Source: Planctomycetota bacterium
GTDB taxonomy: Bacteria; Planctomycetota; Phycisphaerae; Sedimentisphaerales; Anaerohalosphaeraceae
Assembly (NCBI GenBank): GCA_030637065.1
Contig: DAOVVQ010000002.1
Location: forward strand, 1 to 33,654
Direction of reading: 5' to 3'
Length of the DNA: 33,654 nt
In this document: one piece after another, positions 9,401 to 17,621 of the stretch
Layout of the letters: every line of letters begins with the position of its first letter
Numbering within the stretch: position 1 is the stretch's first letter
Program-made: the position numbers and the translations under genes
The notes under the pieces: generated by a model
Databases searched by the model: none
Seen by the model: only the letters and a program-made list of their open reading frames with translations
What the model was told of the DNA's origin: nothing

Positions 9401-9665
9401 TACGACTTTGTTATTGGCAGGTCCGCCGGAAAGGGCCGAAATGAGAAGTGACAGCATGACGTTCACGGAACCTGATAAAGCAGAGGCCGCCTTCCTGGGG
9501 CGGCAAGGGGCGTCACTGTTGTTGGTTGATGCGGCGGAGGGAAAACAATTGGCTGAATATGAATTGGAATCGTCTCCGGTTTTTGACGGTATGATTGCCG
9601 CCCGGGGCCGTATTTTTGTTTCTTTGGAAAACGGTTCGATCGTGTGTTTTGGTAAATATCGCTGA
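6408..9665 (+). CDS. Secreted PQQ-like beta-propeller protein with N-terminal methyltransferase-like domain
   Basis: A 1085-residue exported protein of unknown function. Residues 1-22 are a Sec signal ending near SGWA. Residues about 42-153 fold like a class I methyltransferase (VVHVGPGDG at 59-67, then GLYSDGD and RHWDKDYLPYADNLVNLLVV). The two acidic SAM-contact positions are H61 and Y85, so SAM binding is doubtful. A connector starting EWTHYLHG (176) leads to a first PQQ-like propeller with DAFNGTVLW at 253 and many G.VLW/G..LWR blade ends. A low-complexity linker near 595-624 precedes DWPTFRHD at 626, the usual mature start of a second, BamB-like propeller (VFFGSADGWV, DGALVWRF). No clear ribosome-binding site precedes the ATG. 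The protein at 12572 has the same modules in another order. Confidence 0.85.
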   Translation: MQKTKQIWSVLILLVLATSGWAQGEGGVRVEKHASEMKTVRARTAREIINTSGFTGGLVVHVGPGDGAFTSELFANDRCVVQGLYSDGDLVGAARKKIAKQGLYGKVSVRHWDKDYLPYADNLVNLLVVAGPGDVSMDDVFMNEAMRVLAPLGSAFTKSGDSWARTVKPWPKEIDEWTHYLHGPDNNAVAQDKVVGLPRRVQWIGFPKFARSHDHLATVSAMVSARGRLFYIIDEGLTSDIRMPPRWRLVARDAFNGTVLWKRSVDRWTNHLRRFRSGPPDLPFRLVAVGERVYVALGEGKPVVALEAASGKTVTTYKGSENARQIIRAADCLIVQVGVDRETVRKPPEDGESVRASILASNPETGERLWRKEINVGMFSPLVVSGDALLYQTRERLVCLELKTGDEKWRKVRNVNINNTSWASLTLTAHKNIVYVADFSKLTAFPVEDGAALWECSSAPGFASPPDIFVINDLLWRGYTKNRGSADFGQGLNARTGKIEKTIATEKAWEYPTLAHHRCYRPKATSRFILSSRSGVEFIDVESGKIDLNHAVRGTCQYGVMPSNGLLYAPPHSCACNIKTMAKGIYAFGPPARGAPKPSAEDSRFEKGPAYESIRNSQLAINNSSDWPTFRHDNARSARTASKVPHDLRQMWTSKPGGRLSSPVASDGKVFVAAVDTHTVHALDAASGASLWSHTGGGRIDSPPTIYKNRVFFGSADGWVTSLLAADGALVWRFRAAPEERTVMVRGQLESAWPIHGSVLIKDDTLIVAAGRSSYLDGGITVYRLDPSTGKKLSQTTLYSLDAKTGEQPDGGVDLRGVLNDVLSVSGGSVYMRHLKINFETGDDLGVGPPHLFAPTGFLDDTWWHRSYWIYGSDPVCMPPVNESGWQIWPRVGNMVPSGRILSLGEETVYGYGRDKYPGGGTGQIVGGEKYHLFAAEKRPFEPLPSNKENQHLRYGRSGTALGLKVTERDKQHGAPGLHRNLWSQTVPVFVRALALADTTLLLAGPPERAEMRSDSMTFTEPDKAEAAFLGRQGASLLLVDAAEGKQLAEYELESSPVFDGMIAARGRIFVSLENGSIVCFGKYR

Positions 9666-9720
9666 AAAAACCGCGAGCTAATATCTCCGGTGGAATTGAA
9701 ATTAAAATAATCGTCGACAA

Positions 9721-9775
9721 AGTCGGCTTCGACCGACTAAAATATTGAGCAAAGCGAAATCCCGATCTATCGGGA
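9721..9775. repeat. Two adjacent hairpins upstream of the ThuA gene
   Basis: AGTCGG at 9721-9726 pairs with CCGACT at 9733-9738 around a CTTCGA loop. TCCCGA at 9760-9765 pairs with TCGGGA at 9770-9775 around a four-base loop. The motif GACTAAA recurs after each hairpin and again near 9788. Neither hairpin is followed by a T-tract on the plus strand, so a simple intrinsic terminator is unlikely. They may be a dispersed intergenic palindrome or a leader structure. Confidence 0.45.
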
Positions 9776-9846
9776 CTAAATACTAACGACTAAAAAATCG
9801 GTCGGTTTGAGTAATGTTAACATTTAGATCGGAAAGGTGGAAAGGT

Positions 9847-10767
9847 ATGTTAAGACGTCAAATAGCAGCAGTTGTTCTAATCCTGGTTTTCGCGGCGATC
9901 CCGGTTTCGGCAGGTTCGTCGTCTGCAAAAACCCTCAAGGCTTTGATAGTCGACGGCCAGAATAATCACAATTGGCAGGAAACGACGCCGGTCCTGAAAA
10001 AACTCCTTGAGCAGACGGGGCTCTACAAGGTCGATGTCGCTACCTCGCCGGCGAAGAAGGAGCCCATGGAGGACTTTAAGCCGGCCTTTGCCAGATACGA
10101 TGTCGTCATCTGCAACTATACCGGCGACGAATGGCCGGCCAAAACCCGCAAGGCCTTCGAGCGTTACATGAAAAACGGCGGCGGGCTGGTCGTATTTCAC
10201 GCTGCGGACAATGCCTTCCCTCAGTGGCCGGCCTATAACGAGATGATCGCCATCGGCGGATGGGGCGGTCGCAACGAAAAGTCCGGGCCTATGGTACGAT
10301 GGCGTGATGGCAAGGTCGTTTACGATACCAGCGACGGCAAAGGCGGCCAGCACCCACCTCAGCATGAATTTCAGGTGATAACCAGGGACAAACAGCATCC
10401 GATCACCGCCGGGCTGCCGGAGAAGTGGATGCACGCAAGCGATGAGCTTTACAGTGCCCTGCGGGGGCCTGCCAAGAATATGACGGTCCTGGCGACGGCG
10501 TACTGCGATCCGGATCAAAAGAACGGGACCGGCGAGCATGAGCCGGTGCTATTTACGATCGACTACGGCAAGGGCAGGGTATTTCACACCGTGCTCGGCC
10601 ACGCCGGCGCGCATATGGAGTGCGTTGGCTTTATCGTCACCCTTCAGCGACGCACCGAATGGGCGGCAACCGGACGCGTTACGCAAAAGCACGTCCCAGC
10701 CGACTTCCCCAAGCCGGACCGCGTAAGCAGAAGGCCGGGCCATAAAGAGCCCAAAAAATCCAAATAG
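9847..10767 (+). CDS. Exported ThuA-like domain protein
   Basis: A 306-residue protein with a Sec signal (MLRRQIAAVVLILVFAAIPVSAG) followed by one ThuA domain, a class I glutamine-amidotransferase-like flavodoxin fold named from trehalose utilisation. Seen: LKALIVDGQNNHNW at the first strand, ARYDVVICNYTGDEWP, RYMKNGGGLVVFHAADNAF, QVITRDKQHPITAGLPEKW, DELYSAL, and PVLFTIDYGKGRVFHTVLGH near the end. In-frame ATG 9814 would add 11 residues and spoil the signal; AAAGGTGG at 9833-9840 is correctly spaced for 9847. The basic tail follows the domain. The arylsulfatase gene begins 36 bases downstream, so they are likely cotranscribed. Family members occur beside Gfo/Idh/MocA and DUF1080 proteins in planctomycetes, suggesting work on sugars; the reaction remains unproven. 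Confidence 0.92.
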   Translation: MLRRQIAAVVLILVFAAIPVSAGSSSAKTLKALIVDGQNNHNWQETTPVLKKLLEQTGLYKVDVATSPAKKEPMEDFKPAFARYDVVICNYTGDEWPAKTRKAFERYMKNGGGLVVFHAADNAFPQWPAYNEMIAIGGWGGRNEKSGPMVRWRDGKVVYDTSDGKGGQHPPQHEFQVITRDKQHPITAGLPEKWMHASDELYSALRGPAKNMTVLATAYCDPDQKNGTGEHEPVLFTIDYGKGRVFHTVLGHAGAHMECVGFIVTLQRRTEWAATGRVTQKHVPADFPKPDRVSRRPGHKEPKKSK

Positions 10768-10803
10768 AAATCGAACCTGACATTGATAAAAAAGAGGTGA
10801 CAA

Positions 10804-12537
10804 ATGAAGCGACGTGACTTTTGCAAGGCGGTAGCTCTTGGCGTAACGATAGGTCCTGCAGCGGCGAAGGCGTTTTGGCCTTTTGGCAAAAAGAAACCCA
10901 CCCGGCCCAATATTATCGTCATCCTGTCGGACGATATGGGTTATTCGGATATCGGCTGTTACGGCAGCGAGATCAAGACGCCGGCGCTCGACGCTCTTGC
11001 AGCAGACGGCCTTCGGTTTACGCAGTTTTACAACACGGCACGCTGCTGTCCGACGCGGGCATGTCTCCTCAGCGGTCTGTACCCGCACCAGGCAGGTATC
11101 GGTCACATGATGAACGATCGAGGCGTCGACGGCTATCGCGGCGAGTTGAACCGAAACTGCATGACGATCGCCGAGGTGCTCCAGACGTCCGGTTACGCCA
11201 CCTACGCCGTGGGCAAATGGCATGTAACCAAGGGCACCCAGCCGGACGGACCCAAGCACAACTGGCCCATGCAGCGCGGATTCGAGCATTACTACGGAAC
11301 GATCCACGGTGCGGGAAGTTTCTGGGACCCCTCAACGCTGGTACGCGATAACACGATGATCACCCCGCCGACCGACCCGGAATATCAGCCCGATGAGCCT
11401 TACTACTACACCGATGCGATCTCCGACAACGCCTGCCGCTTCATCGACGAAAGCGACGCCGACAAGCCATTCTTCATGTACGTCGCACACACCTGCGCAC
11501 ACTGGCCGATGCACGCCCGCCCGCGAGATATCGCCAAATACAAGGGCAAATATGACGCCGGCTACGAGCCCATCCGCAAGGCGCGTTTCGAGAAGATGAA
11601 AAAACTCGGCGTAATCAAACCCGATGCCGAGCTGTCTCCCCCTGCGGGCCAGTGGAAGGATATCGAAGACAAAAAATGGGAAGCGGCCTGCATGGAGGTC
11701 TACGCCGCCATGATCGACAATATGGATCAGGGCATCGGTCGTATGGTCAAGAGCCTCAAGAATAAACGAATACTGGACGATACGCTGATCTTCTACGTTC
11801 AGGATAACGGAGGATGCGCCGAAGCCGGCGGACGAAGCAACAAACCCAGCCCCCGGGCCGATAAACCCACGCTCGCTCCGCTCGCCGACGATGCGCAGCA
11901 CTACTTTGGCTCGACGCCGAAGCAGACCCGCGACGGCTGGCCCGTCAGGCGCGGACACGTCTGGCCCGGCCCCGCTGATACATACATCGGCTACGGCAAG
12001 AACTGGGCAAACGTCTCGAACACGCCGTTTCGCGAATACAAGCACTGGGTCCACGAGGGCGGCATATCGACGCCGCTGGTCGTCCACTGGCCAAACGGCA
12101 TCGACGCCGAGAACGAGCTTCGCCACCAGCCGGCCCACCTCATCGACCTGATGGCAACCTGCGTCGATCTCTCAGGGGCCAAATATCCCACGCGATTCAA
12201 GGGAGAGGATATCAAGCCGATGGAAGGCAAGAGCCTCGCCGGTGCCTTTGCAGACAAACCTATCGGGCGAAAGACCATATACTGGGAGCACGAGGGCAAC
12301 CGGGCGATCCGAATCGGCAAGTGGAAACTCGTGGCCAAGGGCAATGCCGGACAGGTAGATGTTCAGTGGGAACTCTACGACGTAGAGGCCGACCGCAGCG
12401 AACTGCACAACCTCGCGCAGCAACAGCCGGAACGAGCCAGAGAGATGGCCGCTCAGTGGCGATCATACGCCGAGCGAGCCAACGTCATCCCATGGTCCGG
12501 GCAGAATAATAAGAAGACGCCGGCAAAGAAGAAGTAA
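10804..12537 (+). CDS. Tat-exported arylsulfatase
   Basis: A 577-residue type I sulfatase of the arylsulfatase-like (AstA-type) branch. The twin-arginine leader is MKRRDFCKAVALGVTIG. RPNIIVILSDDMGYSDIGCYG gives metal-binding D43/D44. C81-CPTR-85 is the formylglycine motif with Thr in the Ser position, followed by ACLLSGLYPHQAGIGHM. YAVGKWHV, FFMYVAHTCAHWPMHA and FYVQDNGGCAEAGGRS carry the remaining active-site positions, and WPNGIDA and KWKLVAKG lie in the C-terminal part. GAGGTG precedes the ATG. It sits 36 bases after the ThuA gene and 34 bases before the giant propeller gene, consistent with one operon. It differs clearly in motif context from the sulfatases at 1194 and 32250, so the three are not recent duplicates. 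Confidence 0.95.
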   Translation: MKRRDFCKAVALGVTIGPAAAKAFWPFGKKKPTRPNIIVILSDDMGYSDIGCYGSEIKTPALDALAADGLRFTQFYNTARCCPTRACLLSGLYPHQAGIGHMMNDRGVDGYRGELNRNCMTIAEVLQTSGYATYAVGKWHVTKGTQPDGPKHNWPMQRGFEHYYGTIHGAGSFWDPSTLVRDNTMITPPTDPEYQPDEPYYYTDAISDNACRFIDESDADKPFFMYVAHTCAHWPMHARPRDIAKYKGKYDAGYEPIRKARFEKMKKLGVIKPDAELSPPAGQWKDIEDKKWEAACMEVYAAMIDNMDQGIGRMVKSLKNKRILDDTLIFYVQDNGGCAEAGGRSNKPSPRADKPTLAPLADDAQHYFGSTPKQTRDGWPVRRGHVWPGPADTYIGYGKNWANVSNTPFREYKHWVHEGGISTPLVVHWPNGIDAENELRHQPAHLIDLMATCVDLSGAKYPTRFKGEDIKPMEGKSLAGAFADKPIGRKTIYWEHEGNRAIRIGKWKLVAKGNAGQVDVQWELYDVEADRSELHNLAQQQPERAREMAAQWRSYAERANVIPWSGQNNKKTPAKKK

Positions 12538-12571
12538 AACGGCAACACAACAGGTCTTATGGGAGAACTAT

Positions 12572-15500
12572 ATGAAGGCAACAAGTCAGCAGAAAAACGG
12601 GGACTGGTACGTTCTGCCGCAAGGCAGGTTGTACCTGTACCCGCTTTTCGTACGCAATGCGGTAGCAGCTATCACAATATGTTTTGTCCTGATAGTTGCG
12701 GGGCTATGGCTATGCACTCCAGCGGTCGCCGGCGACTGGCCCACACACCGTTTTGACGGGCGACGAAGCGCTGTCACCACGGAAAATATCGGCCCCGAAC
12801 TTTATCAGCAATGGGTTTTCCACTCGCCGCACACACCCAAACCCGCCTGGCCGAGCCCCGCTGAGGAGATGCCGAGAATGCACTCTGACAGCACCTGCAA
12901 TGTCGCCGTAGCCGATGGAAAGGTTTACTTCGCATCGGCGACGGCGGGCAAGGTCAACTGTATCGATCTCGCCGGCGGCAAGGCCAACTGGTCGTTTTTC
13001 ACCGACGGTCCCGTGCGTTTTACTCCCTCCGTGCATAACGGACGCGTCTATTTCGGCTCCGATGACGGCTATGTCTACTGCCTCGACGCCAAAAGCGGCG
13101 AACCGGTCTGGAAATATCGCGCAGGACCATCTGCTGAAAAGGTTATCGGCAACGGCCAGATGATCTCGCTGTGGCCGATTCGCACTTCCGTTATCGTCGA
13201 CGACCGGCAGGTCCTCTTTGCCGCTGGCGTGTTTCCATACGAGGGAATATACGTCTGCGCCCTCGACCCCTCCGACGGCTCGGTAATCTGGCGAAACGAT
13301 ACCGTAGGCGATCGCGCCCACGAACTCGATTTCGGCGGAATGTCGCCCCACGGCTACCTCGTCGCATCCGACGACATCGTCTACGTTCCCTCCGGAAGGG
13401 CGCTGCCAGCCGCTTTTAGCCGCAAGGACGGGAAATTCCTGTTCTTTACAAGGGTCATCGGCAAGCACGGCGGAGCCTGGACCATGCTCGCAGGCGACAA
13501 ACTGCTCGCAGGCGTCGACATGTCGGGCAGTCCGCAAAAGGCCTTCTTTAACGCCTCCACCGGCGCGAGTATCAAAAACTCCCTCAGCCGAATCCCCGCG
13601 ATTGATATGGTCGCTTCCGGGGAATTGTTTTATGCCCTGACCGAAGATGGGATCCAGCAGGTCAGCCAGGAAGACAATAAGGGCCGGTGGCAGTATAAGC
13701 GTAAGGACCTCTCGACCCTCGTTCTTGCAGGTTATACGCTCCTCGCCGGCGGAAAAGATTTTGTCGTCGCCGTCGATACCGAAACCGGCAGCGAGATGTG
13801 GCAACGCGATATTTCCGGCACAGCCGTCGGATTGGCGGTCGCCGATGGCCGGCTCATCGTCAGTACCGACAGCGGCAAGATACATTGTTTTGCCGATCGA
13901 AAAAATAATGCCCCCGCCCAACTTCGCAGCGACCCTCTGCCCGACGTCTTTCCCAAAGACAGCTTGACCTCGCTCTACAGGAAGATGGCCCGGCAGATCG
14001 TCGATGACTGCGGCATTACAAAAGGATATGCCCTCGTCCTCGATTGCGGCACCGGTCGCCTCGCCTTTGAACTGGCTAAGAATACGGATTTGCAGATCGT
14101 CGGTCTGGAAAACGATCCCGACAAACTCCGCCTGGCCCGCGAAAAACTCGATTCAGCCGGACTGCTCGGCACGCGGATCGTTGCCCAGCCGTGGCAACTG
14201 GATGATCTGCCAGAGTATTTTGCAAACCTGATCGTATCGGATTCGATGTTGATCTCGGGAAAGACCGGCGCATCAAAACAACAGGCCCATCGCCTCCTGC
14301 GTCCTTATGGCGGCACGGCATATTGGGGCCGCCGGAGTATATCCGACAAGTTCGTCCGCGGAAAGCTCGAAGGAGCCGGCGAATGGACCCAGCAGTTTGC
14401 AAACGCCCAAAATACCGCCTGCTCGAATGACGATCTGGTGGCTGGGCCGTTGGGCGTCCTGTGGTATGGCGAGCCGGGTCCGCAGGGTATGATCGAAAGA
14501 CATGCCGACGCGGCAAGCCCGGTCTCTGTCGAGGGGCGGATGTTTGTCCAGGGCGAGCACCGGATCATGGCTGTCGACGCCTATAACGGGACCGTGCTCT
14601 GGGATAGAGAGCTGCCCGGCGCGGCACGAATGCTTGCCAAGGCTGATTCCGGCAATCTCGTCGCCAATGCCGACGGCCTTTACCTCGCAGCCAGAGCGAA
14701 ATGTTACCGCCTTGACCCGGCAACGGGCGATACCGTGCGGATATATACGATGCCGCCGTCTAAGGACAAAATGCCGAAGCGATGGGGATACGTTTCCGTC
14801 CAGGGCAACATCCTCTACGGCTCGGCGGCGGAGGCGATGGATAACGATTACGGTTCGATCGTCGACGTCCTTGTCGAAAACGGAAAGTGGAAGGACAAGG
14901 AGCGCATACCCGAAGAATATGTCTCTGTCTACGAGATGACCATAGAGAAGTACCCCGTTCCCGATGAAGATTTCCTCCGTGAACTCGAGCGAAACGGCGG
15001 GCTCTGGAAGCCTATGCGCCCACGTCCCCGAGGCGGCGAATTCACCATCAAAAATGCCGTAACCGAAAATGTCACTGTCAGCGACCAGGTCTTTGCCCTC
15101 GATACCGAAACAGGAAAGCTGCTTTGGACGCACCGGGGAAGCCGGATCGCAGACACAACGATCACTATAGGCGACGGCAAGCTGTTTCTTACGCGTCTTG
15201 ACACCTCGCCGCAGCAGAAGAAACTTGCACTGAAAGAACAGATCCGACTTGCCGCCTCCGGCAGATACCTTAGCCGTACGGATATCACGCAGCAACTCGA
15301 CAGCAACAAGAAAAGACTCGGCGCTATTGGCGACGATGCTTCCAGCAATCAGACGCGGAAGTTCAAATACATGATAGATGCGCTCCAGGCCGAGCTGGAA
15401 CTCAGGGAAGGGACCCTGAACTTTGACGATTATGACATCAGAACCGTCACTGCCGTCGATGCTGTCACGGGCCGAAAGCTCTGGGAGAAGGTTTACGATC

Positions 15501-16657
15501 TCACGGGCTGCGGCGGCGACGCCATGGGCTCGGCCCTGCAGGACGGTAAGGTGCTGTTCTTCGGCAACCACGGCAATCACGATGCGTGGCGACATCAGGC
15601 CGGCGGCATGGAGTGGCGGCGGATCACGGTGCTAAACGACCAGGACGGCGAGCTTATCTGGTCGCGACCGCTTAACTACCGCACGAGGCCGGTCATCGTC
15701 GGCGATAAGATCATCATCGAGCCAAAGGCCTGCGACCTTGCCACCGGCGAGATCGTTATGCGAGCCCACCCGGTCAGCGACGAGAAAGATCCGTGGGAAT
15801 TCCTCAGACCCGGACATACCTGCGCACTGATCTCGGCATCGTCGGAGATGCTGTTCTACCGCTCGTCGTGCATAGCGATTTACGATATGGCCGGCGACCG
15901 CGGCGTAACGCTCTTCGGCGGATACCGGCCCGGCTGTGCCATCAACATGATACCTGCCGGCGGAGTCCTGCTCTCGCCCGAGGCCAGCGCGGGCTGCACA
16001 TGTTCGTATCCACTGAGGTGTTCGTTCGCCCTTGTAACCAAGCCCCGCCGCAGCCAGCCATGGAGTGTCTTTATCTCGTCCGGCGATATGAAACCGGTTA
16101 GCCATTTTGCCGTCAATCTCGGGGCTGCCGCCGACATGAAAGACGACGACGGCACCGTCTGGTTCGGGTACCCCAACCCTATGACGAATTATCTCAAGAA
16201 CCACTATCCCGATTACGGCATGAAGTTCGACCTCAATGAGCAGATCGCCGCCAGCGGCTATTTCGCCGCGGACCACAAGGGCCGAACCATCGCAGGAACC
16301 GACAGGCCGTGGCTGTTTACATCCGGATGTCTCGGTATGACCAAATGTCTCGTTGCCCTCGAGGCCGAAGGCGCACCAGCCCATAAATACACGGTCCGCA
16401 TGGGCTTTATGCCCCGACCCGGCGATCGTCCCGGTCAGCGGGTCTTCGATATAATGATCCAGAACCGCCTCGTGGCTGGGAACTTCGACCCGTATAAGGA
16501 TGCCGGTGGACCTGACAGGGCGGTCGTTAAGGAATTCAGCGGTATTAGCGCAACCGACGCGCTGAAGATCGAATTGCTTGCCCGCTCCTCGACTTCCGCT
16601 GACAACGCCTCTCTGATCAACTTCATCGAGGTCGTCAAAGAGTATGACGGCAAATAA
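12572..16657 (+). CDS. Giant secreted PQQ-like propeller protein with internal methyltransferase domain
   Basis: A 1361-residue exported protein of unknown function. A long N-region precedes a hydrophobic signal (about 27-50), and the mature chain starts GDWPTHRFDGRRSA at 54. A BamB-like PQQ propeller (VYFGSDDGYVYCLDAKSG, WPIRTSVIVDD) runs to about 450. Residues about 465-600 are a class I methyltransferase fold that keeps both acidic SAM contacts: D491 in VLDCGTG and E513 in VGLENDPDKL. A connector beginning EWTQQFANAQN (604) leads to a second propeller with DAYNGTVLW at 669. That propeller has a charged helical insertion around residues 883-953. GGGAG lies 6 bases before the ATG. It ends the ThuA-sulfatase operon. 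Its modules match the protein at 6408 in permuted order. Confidence 0.87.
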   Translation: MKATSQQKNGDWYVLPQGRLYLYPLFVRNAVAAITICFVLIVAGLWLCTPAVAGDWPTHRFDGRRSAVTTENIGPELYQQWVFHSPHTPKPAWPSPAEEMPRMHSDSTCNVAVADGKVYFASATAGKVNCIDLAGGKANWSFFTDGPVRFTPSVHNGRVYFGSDDGYVYCLDAKSGEPVWKYRAGPSAEKVIGNGQMISLWPIRTSVIVDDRQVLFAAGVFPYEGIYVCALDPSDGSVIWRNDTVGDRAHELDFGGMSPHGYLVASDDIVYVPSGRALPAAFSRKDGKFLFFTRVIGKHGGAWTMLAGDKLLAGVDMSGSPQKAFFNASTGASIKNSLSRIPAIDMVASGELFYALTEDGIQQVSQEDNKGRWQYKRKDLSTLVLAGYTLLAGGKDFVVAVDTETGSEMWQRDISGTAVGLAVADGRLIVSTDSGKIHCFADRKNNAPAQLRSDPLPDVFPKDSLTSLYRKMARQIVDDCGITKGYALVLDCGTGRLAFELAKNTDLQIVGLENDPDKLRLAREKLDSAGLLGTRIVAQPWQLDDLPEYFANLIVSDSMLISGKTGASKQQAHRLLRPYGGTAYWGRRSISDKFVRGKLEGAGEWTQQFANAQNTACSNDDLVAGPLGVLWYGEPGPQGMIERHADAASPVSVEGRMFVQGEHRIMAVDAYNGTVLWDRELPGAARMLAKADSGNLVANADGLYLAARAKCYRLDPATGDTVRIYTMPPSKDKMPKRWGYVSVQGNILYGSAAEAMDNDYGSIVDVLVENGKWKDKERIPEEYVSVYEMTIEKYPVPDEDFLRELERNGGLWKPMRPRPRGGEFTIKNAVTENVTVSDQVFALDTETGKLLWTHRGSRIADTTITIGDGKLFLTRLDTSPQQKKLALKEQIRLAASGRYLSRTDITQQLDSNKKRLGAIGDDASSNQTRKFKYMIDALQAELELREGTLNFDDYDIRTVTAVDAVTGRKLWEKVYDLTGCGGDAMGSALQDGKVLFFGNHGNHDAWRHQAGGMEWRRITVLNDQDGELIWSRPLNYRTRPVIVGDKIIIEPKACDLATGEIVMRAHPVSDEKDPWEFLRPGHTCALISASSEMLFYRSSCIAIYDMAGDRGVTLFGGYRPGCAINMIPAGGVLLSPEASAGCTCSYPLRCSFALVTKPRRSQPWSVFISSGDMKPVSHFAVNLGAAADMKDDDGTVWFGYPNPMTNYLKNHYPDYGMKFDLNEQIAASGYFAADHKGRTIAGTDRPWLFTSGCLGMTKCLVALEAEGAPAHKYTVRMGFMPRPGDRPGQRVFDIMIQNRLVAGNFDPYKDAGGPDRAVVKEFSGISATDALKIELLARSSTSADNASLINFIEVVKEYDGK

Positions 16658-16708
16658 ATGCTTTCGATAAAATCTTGCCTGCGGATATGACCCGGAGCGC
16701 CGCTGCTT

Positions 16709-17443
16709 CTATTCCTTCGCCAGAAGTATCGCCTTTGCCTCGATCTCCGTCATCATTCCCTCGGCAACCAGTTTGATATTTCCCATCTTATCGACAAAGA
16801 AACTGGTCGGAAGGGCCCGCGAGTAAACAAAAGGAGGCGGCAGGGGTGTCCGGCCGCCGACGATGGTATAATTAAGCCCCTTCCTGGAGGCGAAATCCTT
16901 TACCAATTCTGGATTCTCATCTGAGATCGCTATCATGGCCAGCTCGTCTTTGCCGATACTGTTTCGCAGTTCGATCAAATGAGGGATCTCCATATTGCAG
17001 GGCGGACACCACGTCGCCCAGAAGATCACCATCACGTTTTTTCCCTTATAGTCGCTCAGCTTGTGCTCGGCGCCCGTGATATCGGTGAAACTAAAGTCCT
17101 GCGGCGGTTTTCCCTGCCATTCTGTCAAGATCGGACCCCATGTCCTGGCGTTCTTCATAATGTCAATGAGGGTCAAATTGCTCGATGTCTGTTCCCCAGC
17201 CGCTTCGCCCTCGCCGGACCCCGCCAATTCGGCTCCCTCGTCATGGAAAGGCTCGGCTTGAGCGTCTTTATCGCCGGTTTCCCTGACCGAATCCAGGGCC
17301 CCGGAGATTACCTGATCCATGGACTTGCCCTCGTGACGCGGCGGATTCTTCCCCAATACCCAGACCACCAGCCCGATCAAAATTGCACATACAAGGTAGA
17401 CCGGCCACGCCTTGATCAGATTATTCCTGTCATTCTCGTCCAT
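16709..17443 (-). CDS. Membrane-anchored TlpA/ResA-like thioredoxin
   Basis: A thiol-disulfide oxidoreductase of 244 residues. One N-terminal membrane segment (AWPVYLVCAILIGLVVWVLG) should anchor it with the thioredoxin domain outside. A charged, Glu-rich spacer follows, then the redoxin domain. KPPQDFSFTDITGAEHKLSDYKG leads into VMVIFWATWCPPCNMEIPHL, with the CxxC pair as CPPC. A later region contains PLPPPFVYSRALPTSFFVDK, including the cis-Pro typical of the fold. The frame extends to 17500, but the ATG at 17443 has AAGGAA 7 bases upstream and gives a better membrane leader. A perfect TATAAT (complement of 17477-17482) lies at a suitable distance, with no good -35 box. It is transcribed towards the giant propeller gene and away from the lipoprotein. 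Its role may be cytochrome or envelope protein maturation. Confidence 0.9.
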   Translation of the reverse strand: MDENDRNNLIKAWPVYLVCAILIGLVVWVLGKNPPRHEGKSMDQVISGALDSVRETGDKDAQAEPFHDEGAELAGSGEGEAAGEQTSSNLTLIDIMKNARTWGPILTEWQGKPPQDFSFTDITGAEHKLSDYKGKNVMVIFWATWCPPCNMEIPHLIELRNSIGKDELAMIAISDENPELVKDFASRKGLNYTIVGGRTPLPPPFVYSRALPTSFFVDKMGNIKLVAEGMMTEIEAKAILLAKE

Positions 17444-17621
17444 TTCATTTTTCCTTTCGCAAAATTGTACCCCGCCATTATATCGAATCCCTGCCCGCAA
17501 TAACAGCCAAATCCGACAGGATTGATACGTGATTTTCCCCCATGGAGTTCTTTTTGTGGTAGTTTTCGGACAAATAAAGGCGTTATGGGGTCTGAAACCG
17601 GCCCCAAAACGAGAAAACCTC

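Noticed and set aside
9721..9738. Intrinsic terminator after the 6408 gene
   Set aside because: A 6-bp stem is present but it is followed by A-rich rather than T-rich DNA on the coding strand.
12710..13921. A 403-codon minus-strand frame opposite the first propeller of the 12572 gene
   Set aside because: Antisense shadow of a well-supported coding region, with no start signal or recognisable domain.
14273..15595. A 440-codon open frame on the minus strand within the giant propeller gene
   Set aside because: It lies wholly opposite a frame with clear propeller and methyltransferase motifs. Its translation has no domain and the opening reflects GC-biased codon use.
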